From JBKHDT01 sp046541195 (GTDB lineage: Bacteria; Pseudomonadota; Gammaproteobacteria; Halothiobacillales; Halothiobacillaceae), in contig JBKHDT010000039.1 in NCBI GenBank assembly GCA_046541195.1, positions 1 through 21,342 of the forward strand: 21,342 nucleotides of DNA, in the 5' to 3' direction. The translations under genes and the position numbers were made by a program. The notes beneath the pieces were generated by a model, which was given only the letters and a program-made list of their open reading frames with translations, made no database searches and was not told the origin of the DNA. This document shows, piece by piece, positions 5,611 through 12,954 of this stretch (positions are counted from its first letter, which is position 1; each line of letters starts with the position of its first letter).

Positions 5611-6620
5611 GCGGTTTCGTCCCGTTCGCGCAGCAGGCGCGCCGCCTCCAGTGCCGCGTAACTGAGGATGCCATCCGCGCCGGCACGCTTGAACCCGAGC
5701 AGGGTTTCCATCAGGCAGGCCTCCCAGTCCAGCCAGCCCCGCTCGGCGGCCGCGCGCAGCATCGCGTACTCGCCGGAGACGTGGTAGGCGAAGGTCGGTA
5801 CCCCGAACTCGGACTTCACCCGCCGGATGATGTCCAGGTAGGGCAGGCCGGGCTTGATCATCACCATGTCCGCGCCCTCGCTCAGGTCCATGGCGACCTC
5901 ATGCAGGGCCTCGTCCCCATTGGCCGGGTCCATCTGGTAGCTGTGCTTTCCGCCCTTGCCGAGATTGGTTGCCGAACCGACCGCGTCACGGAAAGGCCCG
6001 TAGAAGCTGGAGGCATACTTGGCTGCGTAGGACAGGATCCGCGTGTTTCGGTGCCCCGCCACTTCCAGTGCCTCGCGGATCTGTCCGATCCGCCCGTCCA
6101 TCATGTCCGAGGGCGCCACCACGTCGGCGCCGGCCTCCGCGTGGGACAGGGCCTGGCGCACCAGCACCTCCGTGGTCTCGTCGTTGAGCACATAGCCGTT
6201 TGCATCGATGAGTCCGTCCTGGCCGTGGCTGGTGAACGGGTCGAGCGCCACGTCGGTGATGATGCCCAGCTCGGGAAAATGCGTCTTCAGCGCCCGCGCG
6301 GCCCGCTGGGCCAGGCCATCCGGGTTGTAGGCCTCCTCGGCAGTATCCGATTTCGCCTGCGGCGGAGTGACCGGGAAAATCGCCAGCGCCGGGATCCCGA
6401 GTGCCTGGGCCTCTTCGGCCACCTTCAGCAACCGGTCGATCGAGTGGCGGGTCACGCCCGGAAGCGACTCGACTGGTTCGCTGCGTTGCTTCCCGTCGAG
6501 GACGAAAACCGGCAGGATCAGGTCGTGGGGGTGAACCCGATTTTCCTGCATCAGTCGACGGGAGAAGGCATCGGCGCGCATTCGGCGGGAGCGGGTGGCG
6601 GGAAATTGTCTCAAGTGCAT
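5607..6620 (-). CDS. hemB: Delta-aminolevulinic acid dehydratase (porphobilinogen synthase)
   Basis: This cytoplasmic enzyme condenses two 5-aminolevulinate molecules into porphobilinogen, the first common step of tetrapyrrole synthesis. The 337-residue product is full length. The two Schiff-base lysines are in SYAAKYASSFYGPFRDA (Lys201) and MVMIKPGLPYLD (Lys256). Where zinc enzymes carry a cysteine triad, this one has VALDPFTSHGQDG, the Asp-type sequence of magnesium-dependent HemB as in Pseudomonas. The ATG at 6620 is preferred; a TTG two codons upstream (6626) is possible, and AGGACAGG lies 7-14 bases upstream of it. The 3' end overlaps the amidohydrolase by four bases. The promoter must lie in the divergent gap to 6901, but none is clear. 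Confidence 0.97.
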   Translation of the reverse strand: MHLRQFPATRSRRMRADAFSRRLMQENRVHPHDLILPVFVLDGKQRSEPVESLPGVTRHSIDRLLKVAEEAQALGIPALAIFPVTPPQAKSDTAEEAYNPDGLAQRAARALKTHFPELGIITDVALDPFTSHGQDGLIDANGYVLNDETTEVLVRQALSHAEAGADVVAPSDMMDGRIGQIREALEVAGHRNTRILSYAAKYASSFYGPFRDAVGSATNLGKGGKHSYQMDPANGDEALHEVAMDLSEGADMVMIKPGLPYLDIIRRVKSEFGVPTFAYHVSGEYAMLRAAAERGWLDWEACLMETLLGFKRAGADGILSYAALEAARLLRERDETA

Positions 6621-6900
6621 GGTCAATGGCCTGTCCTGGTGGGTGTGCGGCTCGCTGGCCTTTCCGTTCGGATTCTGCCTGAGTCAGACACCGGCGCAAC
6701 CCCGCCGGACGTCCCGGGTTCCGTTTTCAGTCCGGTCGGGCAAGGATGCGCCGGGGCGAAATCGCGTATATTGTTGATCTGGATAGGTTGCCCGGGCTTG
6801 TGCCGTGGCCGGGGACGTGAATAAAACCCCGTTGCCAGGGGCTTTTCGCAATACCCGCCGGTTCCCCGTCTGCCGCAGATCCCGCAGGAGGAGCAAACAC
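6621..6900. other. Divergent intergenic region hemB / unknown gene
   Basis: This stretch should hold promoters for both hemB (minus) and the gene at 6901 (plus). A TATATT at about 6772-6777 is the only obvious -10-like element and lacks a convincing -35. At 6823-6846 AAAACCCC and GGGGCTTTT form a short terminator-like hairpin with a seven-base loop, followed on the plus strand by CTTTT. It is 55 bp before the downstream start. It could be a weak terminator or attenuator, but the GC stem is only 4 bp. Confidence 0.35.
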
Positions 6901-7431
6901 ATGCCGCAGCGGCCATTCAGGGGGACGCTTGACGATGCGCGCCGGGCCCCGCGATCGGAACCTTCCGCTTCCGATCTTCAGGCCATGGCCTTCTGGTATC
7001 CGCAGGTTGTCGAGCCGCCCGTCGAGACCACCGCGCAGCGTGTGGTGGCTGAACTGTCGGCCCTGGCCCGGACGGGTCGTGACAGCGCGCACGTCTGGAA
7101 AATGCAGCTGGAAAGCGCCCCGACTCCCTGGCAGCGCGCCCAGGTCGACTGGGTTCGGCACCAGTGGGCGGTGGCACGCCGCACCCAGGCAGGGCAAACG
7201 CTTGAATCGGCGTTGCAGGCGCTCTCGCCCTGGTTCAGCGGGCGCCCGTACATTGACTGGCTGGGCATGGTGCAGCGCCTCGCCTGGCTGCCCGCCGAAG
7301 CCGGCCGGGCGCCACAGACGAGCCTGGCCCTGCTGCTGCGCGAGGCGGCGGTCATCGCCTGGCTCGAGGAGGAGGTTCGCGGTGCCCGCCAGGCGGTGGG
7401 CTCGGCGCGCCTTCCGGGGGGCGATTACTGA
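6901..7431 (+). CDS. Conserved-looking protein of unknown function
   Basis: I do not recognise this 176-residue protein. The start is firm: ATG at 6901 follows AGGAGGAGC by a normal spacing. There is no signal peptide or membrane span. The first 25 residues are basic and probably disordered. The rest looks entirely helical and tryptophan-rich, with W at several spaced positions (AFWYPQVVE, HVWKMQLESAPTPWQRAQ, DWVRHQWAVARR, SPWFSGRPYIDWLG, RLAWLPAE, AWLEEEV). The codon use (G or C at third positions) is like its neighbours, so it is native to the genome. It stands alone between divergent hemB and the tRNA operon. The spaced Trp/helix pattern suggests a packed helical bundle, possibly a small lineage-specific adaptor. 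No catalytic motif is visible. Confidence 0.75.
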   Translation: MPQRPFRGTLDDARRAPRSEPSASDLQAMAFWYPQVVEPPVETTAQRVVAELSALARTGRDSAHVWKMQLESAPTPWQRAQVDWVRHQWAVARRTQAGQTLESALQALSPWFSGRPYIDWLGMVQRLAWLPAEAGRAPQTSLALLLREAAVIAWLEEEVRGARQAVGSARLPGGDY

Positions 7432-7550
7432 TGCCGCAGCCAGGTCCGAATTTGCCGCAGCAATCCCGGTGTGCCGGGGCGAGATACATGGCGGAAGGTG
7501 CATTCGGGCGGCGTTGCGCGATCGGGCAGATTTTTTTGTGATCGTGCCGC

Positions 7551-7579
7551 TTGACGTGACTCAAGTCGGTCTATAAGAT
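7551..7579 (+). promoter_or_regulatory. Promoter of the tRNA-Asn/Arg/Glu/Glu operon
   Basis: TTGACG at 7551-7556 is followed by TATAAG (7572-7577, 15-bp spacer), or by TAAGAT (7574-7579) with the ideal 17-bp spacer. An A/T run (ATTTTTTTG, about 7530-7538) lies where an UP element would be. The GC-rich discriminator GCGCACCC is typical of stringently controlled stable-RNA promoters. Confidence 0.8.
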
Positions 7580-7609
7580 GCGCACCCACGTCGAGAGACG
7601 AACGGCTAT

Positions 7610-7685
7610 TCCCCGATAGCTCAGTTGGTAGAGCAAATGACTGTTAATCATTGGGTCGCAGGTTCGAGTCCTGCTCGGGGAGCCA
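7610..7685 (+). tRNA. tRNA-Asn (GTT)
   Basis: The 76-nt cloverleaf has acceptor TCCCCGA/TCGGGGA, D-arm AGCTCAGTTGGTAGAGC, anticodon loop CTGTTAA with anticodon GTT, T-loop GTTCGAGTC and an encoded CCA. It is first in the four-tRNA operon. Confidence 0.96.
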
Positions 7686-7691
7686 AAACCG

Positions 7692-7768
7692 GCGCCCGTA
7701 GCTCAGTTGGATAGAGTGTCTGGCTACGAACCAGAAGGTCGGAGGTTCGAATCCTTCCGGGCGCGCCA
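7692..7768 (+). tRNA. tRNA-Arg (ACG)
   Basis: The 77-nt cloverleaf has acceptor GCGCCCG/CGGGCGC, anticodon loop CTACGAA with anticodon ACG (A34 normally edited to inosine to read CGN codons), T-loop GTTCGAATC and an encoded CCA. It lies six bases after tRNA-Asn. Confidence 0.96.
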
Positions 7769-7771
7769 TAC

Positions 7772-7847
7772 GTCCCCATCGTCTAGAGGCCTAGGACATC
7801 GCCCTTTCACGGCGGTAACCGGGGTTCGAATCCCCGTGGGGACGCCA
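7772..7847 (+). tRNA. tRNA-Glu (TTC), copy 1
   Basis: The 76-nt cloverleaf has acceptor GTCCCCA/TGGGGAC, anticodon loop CTTTCAC with anticodon TTC, T-loop GTTCGAATC and an encoded CCA. It is identical to the copy at 7943-8018. Confidence 0.96.
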
Positions 7848-7942
7848 TATTTCCGGGACTGCCTTTCAAGGGTGGTCCGGTGGGTCGACTGGTTTGGCCC
7901 GCCTGTGATCCGGGTCGCGCAAGGCGGCCCTTTTGCAATTAC

Positions 7943-8018
7943 GTCCCCATCGTCTAGAGGCCTAGGACATCGCCCTTTCACGGCGGTAACCGGGGTTCGA
8001 ATCCCCGTGGGGACGCCA
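7943..8018 (+). tRNA. tRNA-Glu (TTC), copy 2
   Basis: This gene is identical over all 76 nt to copy 1 and separated from it by 95 bp of unrelated sequence. It is last in the operon, before a strong terminator. Confidence 0.96.
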
Positions 8019-8063
8019 TATGTCGGTTCCGGTTGGTGATGGTCACTGCCGCCGGACCCGTGA

Positions 8064-8095
8064 AAAAGGCCCTCGGTGCAAGCCGGGGGCCTTTT
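8064..8095 (+). terminator. Terminator of the tRNA operon
   Basis: AAAAGGCCCTCGG (8064-8076) pairs with CCGGGGGCCTTTT (8083-8095) over 13 positions with one G-T pair and a six-base loop. The 3' strand ends in a T tract. The A tract on the 5' side would also let it work in the other direction. Confidence 0.92.
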
Positions 8096-8386
8096 CGTTT
8101 CCGACGCTTCCCCTTGATCGCCATCCTCCTGCCCCGGCCTGATCGCCCGACTGAGCGCAGTTCAAATACATCCACCGGGGGTGTTTCCTTGCATTTGGCT
8201 TGTCTTGGGCCAGACTGTGAACGACAGGCTCAAGACTGCATCGGCGCATTCGCGAAGCCCTGCACGAAGCCATCCGTGCTCTCGTGCAGCAGCGCGCCGG
8301 CCGGTCTGCTGCGTGCAGATCTGCCTTGGCGGTCATCCTGCCCGCGGTCCTGGGCGAGGCGAATTGATATGCAGGAGGGTGTAACG
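8096..8386 (+). promoter_or_regulatory. ppsA upstream region / structured leader
   Basis: No gene is supported here, although one frame is open through it. The region between the tRNA terminator and ppsA should carry the ppsA promoter; I see no convincing -35/-10 pair. At 8260-8318 are several overlapping hairpins: CTGCACG (8260-8266) can pair with CGTGCAG at either 8283-8289 or 8312-8318, and GCAGCAG (8286-8292) can pair with CTGCTGC (8306-8312). The first and last of these share bases 8286-8289 and exclude each other. Such a layout suits a post-transcriptional switch or pause site, but no T tract follows. The ppsA ribosome-binding site AGGAGG is at 8373-8378. Confidence 0.45.
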
Positions 8387-10786
8387 ATGTCCTTGGTTGT
8401 ACCGTTTTCGGAATTGTCCCTGGAAGACGGGGCGCTGGTCGGTGGCAAGAATGCCTCGCTTGGCGAGATGGTCTCACGCCTTGCGCCGCGAGGGGTTTCG
8501 GTGCCCGATGGCTTTGCCACCACCGCTGAGGCGTTCTGGCATTTTCTGGATGCCAACCAGTTGCGCCAGCGGATCATCGATCGCCTCGCAGACCTGGATG
8601 TCGGAGACACCCGTGCGCTGGTTGCCGCGGGCGCGGAAATCCGGGGCTGGATCACCTCGGCACGTCTGCCCGACGATCTCGCCGAGGCCATCGGCGAACA
8701 GTACCAGGCGCTGTGTGATGCCTACGGTGTCGAGGAGGCGGACGTTGCCGTGCGCAGTTCGGCGACGGCGGAAGACCTGCCGACAGCCTCCTTCGCCGGT
8801 CAGCAGGAAACCTATCTGAACGTTCGCGGGCGGGCGCGCCTGCTGACGGTCTGTCGGCAGGTTTTCGCCTCGCTGTACACCAACCGGGCGATCGCCTACC
8901 GGGTGCATCACGAGTTCGCGCACGACAAGGTGGCGTTGTCCATCGGGGTGCAGAAGATGGTCCGATCGGACCTGGCCTGCTCGGGGGTGATGTTCACGCT
9001 GGATACCGAATCCGGGTTTCGCGATGCAGTGTTGATCACCGCGGCCTATGGCCTGGGTGAGAGTGTGGTCCAGGGATCGGTCAATCCCGACGAGTTCCTG
9101 GTTTTCAAGCCGACGCTGGCCGCGGGCAAGCGGCCCATCGTGCGCCGCCGGATGGGCGAGAAGGCCATTCGGATGGTGTACGCGGACGGTGCGCAGGGGG
9201 TGGTCACCCGCAACGAGCCGGTCCCGGCGGGCGACCGACACCGCTTTGCCCTGTCCGATGACGAAATCCTGGAACTGGCCCGGCAGGCAGTCGAGATCGA
9301 AAATCATTACAGCGAGCAGGCCGGCGAACCGCGTCCCATGGACATCGAGTGGGCCAAGGATGGCGAGACCGGTCGGCTGTTCATTGTTCAGGCGCGACCG
9401 GAGACCGTGAAGTCCCGGGCCAATCCCATGTGTCACGAGACCTATATCCTGCGTGATCGCGGGCCGGTGCTGGTCACGGGTCGGGCGGTCGGCAGCCGCA
9501 TCGCGTCGGGCCGGGTGCGCGTGATCGAGCGGGCCGCCGACATGCACGACCTTGAACGCGGCGAGGTGCTGGTCACCGACATCACCGATCCGGACTGGGA
9601 GCCGGTGATGAAGCGCGCCGCCGCCATTGTCACCAACCGTGGTGGGCGGACCTGTCATGCGGCCATCATCGCGCGGGAACTGGGCATTCCGGCGGTCGTC
9701 GGTTGTCGGGACGCCACCCAGCGGTTATCCACGGGTACCCGGGTGACCGTCTCCTGCGCAGAGGGGGATACCGGTTTCGTGTACGCGGGCGAGCGTGAAT
9801 TTCAGACCGAGGTGATTGATCTTGAGGGGCTTCAGTCGCCGCAGACGCGGCTGATGCTCAACGTGGCCAATCCCGACCAGGCTCTGGTGCATGCCGCCCT
9901 GCCGGCCGCGGGCGTCGGCCTGGCCCGGCTGGAATTCATCATCAACCAGTCGATTGGCATCCATCCCTGTGCCCTGCGGGACCTTGACCAGTTGCCCGCG
10001 GACCTTGCGCAGGCCATCCGCAGGCAGATTGCCGGGTTTTCCGGCCCCCGGGAGTTCTACGTGCAGCGGCTGGCCGAGGGTATCGGCCTGATCGGGGCTG
10101 CCTTTCACCCCCGGCCGGTCATCGTGCGCTTCTCGGACTTCAAGTCGAATGAATACCGCACCTTGCTCGGTGGCGATCGCTACGAGCCCGAGGAGGAGAA
10201 CCCAATGCTGGGGCTGCGCGGCGCGGCACGCTACCACGACGACTCCTTCCGGACCTGTTTCCTGATGGAGGTCGAGGCCATGCGGCGGGTCCGGGAGGAC
10301 ATGGGCCTGGACAATGTCCAGGTGATGCTGCCCTTCGTGCGCTCGACCGACGAGGTCGACAAGGTTCTGGACCTGATGCAGTCCCAGGGGCTTGGGCGGG
10401 GGCAGGGTGGCCTGCAGGTCTACCTGATGTGCGAGATTCCCGCGAACGTGATCCTGGCAGAGGAGTTTCTTGAGCGCGTTGACGGCTTCTCGATCGGCTC
10501 GAATGACCTGACGCAGCTGACGCTGGGTGTCGACCGCGATTCGGGCCTGCTCCAGGGCTTCGACGAGCGCAACCCGGCGGTGATCGAGATGCTCCGGCAG
10601 GCGATTGCCGCCTGCCGGCGGCAGGACAAGTACGTCGGGATCTGCGGCCAGGCACCGTCTGATTATCCGGAGATCACCCGGTTCCTCGTGGAGCAGGGTA
10701 TTGGTAGCATTTCGCTGAATCCCGACAGCCTGGTGCCGATGATGCAGGTCGTCCTCGAGGCCGAGCAGGCCAAAGCGAAGGACTGA
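8387..10786 (+). CDS. ppsA: Phosphoenolpyruvate synthase
   Basis: This 799-residue cytoplasmic enzyme converts pyruvate, ATP and water to phosphoenolpyruvate, AMP and phosphate, for gluconeogenesis from three-carbon acids. The order is the standard three-domain one. An N-terminal ATP-grasp-like domain has VGGKNASLGEM and VRSSATAEDLPTASFAGQQE. The swivelling phosphohistidine domain has NRGGRTCHAAIIARELGIPA, with catalytic His424. The C-terminal TIM barrel has VRFSDFKSNEYRTLLGG, IPFVRS-like and CEIPANVILAEEFL segments, and catalytic Cys753 in YVGICGQAPSD. Length is within a few residues of E. coli PpsA (792). The ATG at 8387 follows AGGAGG by eight bases. No adjacent PpsR-type (DUF299) regulatory kinase gene is present in the window. 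It is alone on its strand and ends against a convergent operon. Confidence 0.98.
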   Translation: MSLVVPFSELSLEDGALVGGKNASLGEMVSRLAPRGVSVPDGFATTAEAFWHFLDANQLRQRIIDRLADLDVGDTRALVAAGAEIRGWITSARLPDDLAEAIGEQYQALCDAYGVEEADVAVRSSATAEDLPTASFAGQQETYLNVRGRARLLTVCRQVFASLYTNRAIAYRVHHEFAHDKVALSIGVQKMVRSDLACSGVMFTLDTESGFRDAVLITAAYGLGESVVQGSVNPDEFLVFKPTLAAGKRPIVRRRMGEKAIRMVYADGAQGVVTRNEPVPAGDRHRFALSDDEILELARQAVEIENHYSEQAGEPRPMDIEWAKDGETGRLFIVQARPETVKSRANPMCHETYILRDRGPVLVTGRAVGSRIASGRVRVIERAADMHDLERGEVLVTDITDPDWEPVMKRAAAIVTNRGGRTCHAAIIARELGIPAVVGCRDATQRLSTGTRVTVSCAEGDTGFVYAGEREFQTEVIDLEGLQSPQTRLMLNVANPDQALVHAALPAAGVGLARLEFIINQSIGIHPCALRDLDQLPADLAQAIRRQIAGFSGPREFYVQRLAEGIGLIGAAFHPRPVIVRFSDFKSNEYRTLLGGDRYEPEEENPMLGLRGAARYHDDSFRTCFLMEVEAMRRVREDMGLDNVQVMLPFVRSTDEVDKVLDLMQSQGLGRGQGGLQVYLMCEIPANVILAEEFLERVDGFSIGSNDLTQLTLGVDRDSGLLQGFDERNPAVIEMLRQAIAACRRQDKYVGICGQAPSDYPEITRFLVEQGIGSISLNPDSLVPMMQVVLEAEQAKAKD

Positions 10787-10799
10787 GGGTCTCGGAGGT

Positions 10800-10819
10800 G
10801 GGCCGGATGAGCCCGGCCC
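10800..10819. repeat. GC hairpin between convergent ppsA and DUF3299 gene
   Basis: GGGCCGG (10800-10806) and CCGGCCC (10813-10819) form a perfect 7-bp stem with loop ATGAGC, 14 bp after the ppsA stop. There is no T tract on either strand. It probably marks the 3' ends of both convergent transcripts. Confidence 0.5.
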
Positions 10820-10843
10820 GAACCGCAAAGGAGCGCCGGATGC

Positions 10844-11602
10844 TCACAGGTCGAAGGGCTCGACCGACTCCGCGTACAAAACGTAGCCTGCGGTGCCCAG
10901 GTCGCTGCCGATGCGCTGGGTGGTCATCACCCCGGTCACCCAGACCACGGCGAACATTTCCGGAATGGTCGCCGGCGTGCGCGTGGTGACATATACGGTC
11001 TGGTTGGCCGGTGGCGGGGGCACGTGGATACAGGCGCCGTAGTAGGGCACCAGCAGAAATTCACTGACCTGATCCCGGTCGGCCTCAAGTGGCACGACAT
11101 AGCCGGGCATCTTGATGTGCTGGCCATCAAGCCATTCGACGAGCGGCGCCTGGTCCCATTCGGTGCGCAGCTGGTCGAGAATCTCCTGGCCGCGCGGGTC
11201 CAGGTCATCGAGTTCCATGACGCCGGAGCGCTCCAGCATGCCTTCGGGGTCGTAGTCCGGCGGGGCCAGCTCGGGCCAGGAAATTTCCCTGGGTTCGCCT
11301 TGCGGCCTGGGCGGCCACTTGGCAATCGACCGGGTTTCCGGCGGCGGGGAAGCCGCCGTTTCCTCCGCTTGCGTGGATTCCTGCTGCTGTTCCTGCTGCG
11401 GGGCTTCCGAGCAGCCTGAAGCCAGGGACAGGCCGGCAATCAGCACCCCGAGCATCGCCAATCTTCTTGCGCGGTGTGGCGTGATCCGCTCGACGAGCCC
11501 GGCGCGGCTCCCGGCGCCCGGAGTGGCCGTCCGCGAGGGCGCAGCGGGCGGTGAACCGCGCCGGGGCAGGGTGGGTGGATGCGCCTGTCTGCTGGCTGTC
11601 AT
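10844..11602 (-). CDS. DUF3299 lipoprotein, last gene of zrg-like operon
   Basis: This 252-residue DUF3299 protein is a probable outer- or inner-membrane lipoprotein. After a long N-terminal region, RRLAMLGVLIAGLSLASGCS holds a signal with lipobox LASGC (Cys64). A Gln/Glu-rich linker (SEAPQQEQQQESTQAEETAA) leads to the folded domain. Conserved DUF3299 blocks are IKMPGYVVPLEADRDQVSEF, LLVPYYGACIHVPPPPANQT and the C-terminal TAGYVLYAESVEPF. The family has no firm biochemical role but recurs with DUF2796 and MacB-type ABC genes. The ATG at 11602 is chosen for its GGGAG site; the ATG at 11455 would give a more usual signal-peptide length and cannot be excluded. It lies 89 bp after the permease. 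Confidence 0.78.
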   Translation of the reverse strand: MTASRQAHPPTLPRRGSPPAAPSRTATPGAGSRAGLVERITPHRARRLAMLGVLIAGLSLASGCSEAPQQEQQQESTQAEETAASPPPETRSIAKWPPRPQGEPREISWPELAPPDYDPEGMLERSGVMELDDLDPRGQEILDQLRTEWDQAPLVEWLDGQHIKMPGYVVPLEADRDQVSEFLLVPYYGACIHVPPPPANQTVYVTTRTPATIPEMFAVVWVTGVMTTQRIGSDLGTAGYVLYAESVEPFDL

Positions 11603-11691
11603 GGTGGTTGCTCCCGCCGTGCGGGCACCCCGGCCCGCCTGGTTCCTGGAAAAGTGTCGTGCGTCCCCGAGCCGGGTACCCGCCGCAGGCC

Positions 11692-12954
11692 TCAGTCGCG
11701 TCCGTTCAGGCCGTCGACCAGTCCGCGCCGGTAGGCCATCAGCCCCGGCACGATGCCGACAGCGGTGCCGGCCGCCACGATACTCCCGGCAATCATCCAC
11801 TCAACGGCTCCCGGCATGCCGATTTCGATCAGCAGACCCAGTTCCTCGCGCAACAGAGGGCGCGCGATCGCCAGCCCCCCGTAGAGCAGGGCCACGCCCG
11901 CAAGCAGGCCGAGGACTGTGAGGAACAGCGACTCGGTGACCAGCAGCCCGAACAGGTGCCGCGGACTCGCCCCGACGGCGCGCAGGATGGCCATTTCCCG
12001 CCGCCGGGCCTGCAAACCGGCCAGCATCATTACCAGCATGCCGGTCAGACCCAGCACAACCACCAGCACCGAGATGGCGAGCATGGCGCGCTCGGCGGTC
12101 CCGACCAGTTGCCAGAGCTCCTGGAGCGCCACGCCCGGCATGACCGCCTGCAGCGGTTCGCCACGGTAGTTGTTGATGCTGCGCTGCACCGGGAAGACCG
12201 CCAGCCGGTTTTCCAGCCCGACCAGCACCGCGGTCAGGCTTTTTGGCGTCAGGTCCTGACCGCGCAACTGCCGGGCGGTCGGCGCCTGCTGGGGCGCACT
12301 GCCGTCGCTCCAGCCGATGTGAATGGCGGTGAAGCCCTCCAGCGGAATGTGAATCGTCCGATCGACCGGTGTCCCGGTGGTCTTGAGCACTCCGGTGACG
12401 GTAAAGGGCAGGTTGTCATGCTTCATGAAGCTGACCGGCCCCGTCCCGTGTGCGATCACCAGCTCGTCGCCGACCCTGTATCCGAGCTTTTCGGCCACCT
12501 CGGCGCCGATCACCGCGGAAAACGTATCGGTGAAGGCCTCGCCCGAGGCCAGTGCCAGCGGCTGGTCATTTCCGAAGCGGTAGTGGCGAAAGTATCCGGA
12601 GTCGGTTCCGAGTACCGGGTAGCCGGCATGGGAATCGCCCAGGCTCAGGGGAACCGCCCAGCGTACCCGGGGCAGGTCCCGGATCATTTGGAAGCTCTCC
12701 CAGTGGATGTTGTGGGTTGCCTGTCCCATGCGGAACACGGCGTACAGCATCATCTGCACCGAGCCGCTGCGTGCGCCGACCACCAGGTCCGTGCCTGAGA
12801 TCGTCCGGTTGAAGCTTTGCTGCGTCTCGTCACGCAGTCGTTCCACCCCAAGCAGCAGCGCCGAGCACAGGGCGATCGAGAGCAGGGTCAGCCCCGCGGT
12901 GAGCTTGCGGTTCCAAAGCGACTTGAGCGCCAGTTGCCACAAGGCCCGCCTCAT
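11692..12954 (-). CDS. ABC transporter permease, MacB/FtsX type
   Basis: This 420-residue inner-membrane protein has the MacB/LolCE topology. TM1 is at about 18-38 (LTAGLTLLSIALCSALLLGV), a large periplasmic domain lies at about 40-285, TM2 at about 289-312, TM3 at about 334-363 and TM4 at about 386-407. A cytoplasmic coupling sequence, ARRREMAILRAVGASPRHL, lies between TM2 and TM3, where it docks on the ATPase. Such type VII ABC systems couple ATP hydrolysis to periplasmic work or extrusion; they do not import through a channel. The start overlaps the ATPase stop as ATGA. In zrg-type loci this permease partners the DUF2796 protein. The substrate is unknown; a metal-related role comes only from context. 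Confidence 0.9.
   Translation of the reverse strand: MRRALWQLALKSLWNRKLTAGLTLLSIALCSALLLGVERLRDETQQSFNRTISGTDLVVGARSGSVQMMLYAVFRMGQATHNIHWESFQMIRDLPRVRWAVPLSLGDSHAGYPVLGTDSGYFRHYRFGNDQPLALASGEAFTDTFSAVIGAEVAEKLGYRVGDELVIAHGTGPVSFMKHDNLPFTVTGVLKTTGTPVDRTIHIPLEGFTAIHIGWSDGSAPQQAPTARQLRGQDLTPKSLTAVLVGLENRLAVFPVQRSINNYRGEPLQAVMPGVALQELWQLVGTAERAMLAISVLVVVLGLTGMLVMMLAGLQARRREMAILRAVGASPRHLFGLLVTESLFLTVLGLLAGVALLYGGLAIARPLLREELGLLIEIGMPGAVEWMIAGSIVAAGTAVGIVPGLMAYRRGLVDGLNGRD

Larger units (their letters stand above)
7769..8021 (+). repeat. 82-bp direct repeat containing tRNA-Glu
   Basis: Positions 7769-7850 and 7940-8021 are identical and cover the tRNA plus three bases on each side. The 95-bp spacer has no gene. 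This is a tandem gene duplication kept identical by recent origin or gene conversion. Confidence 0.9.

Noticed and set aside
8033..8386. Upstream extension of the ppsA frame by 118 residues
   Set aside because: It would begin just after tRNA-Glu, run through a strong terminator and lacks homology to PEP synthase; the ATG at 8387 has AGGAGG and fits the family length.
8474..9658. 394-residue minus-strand frame inside ppsA
   Set aside because: It lies antisense to highly conserved PEP synthase motifs, with a His/Gly/Arg-rich composition typical of shadows.
11551..12798. 415-residue plus-strand frame over the ABC permease
   Set aside because: It is a shadow frame; the minus-strand permease has full MacB topology and operon overlaps.
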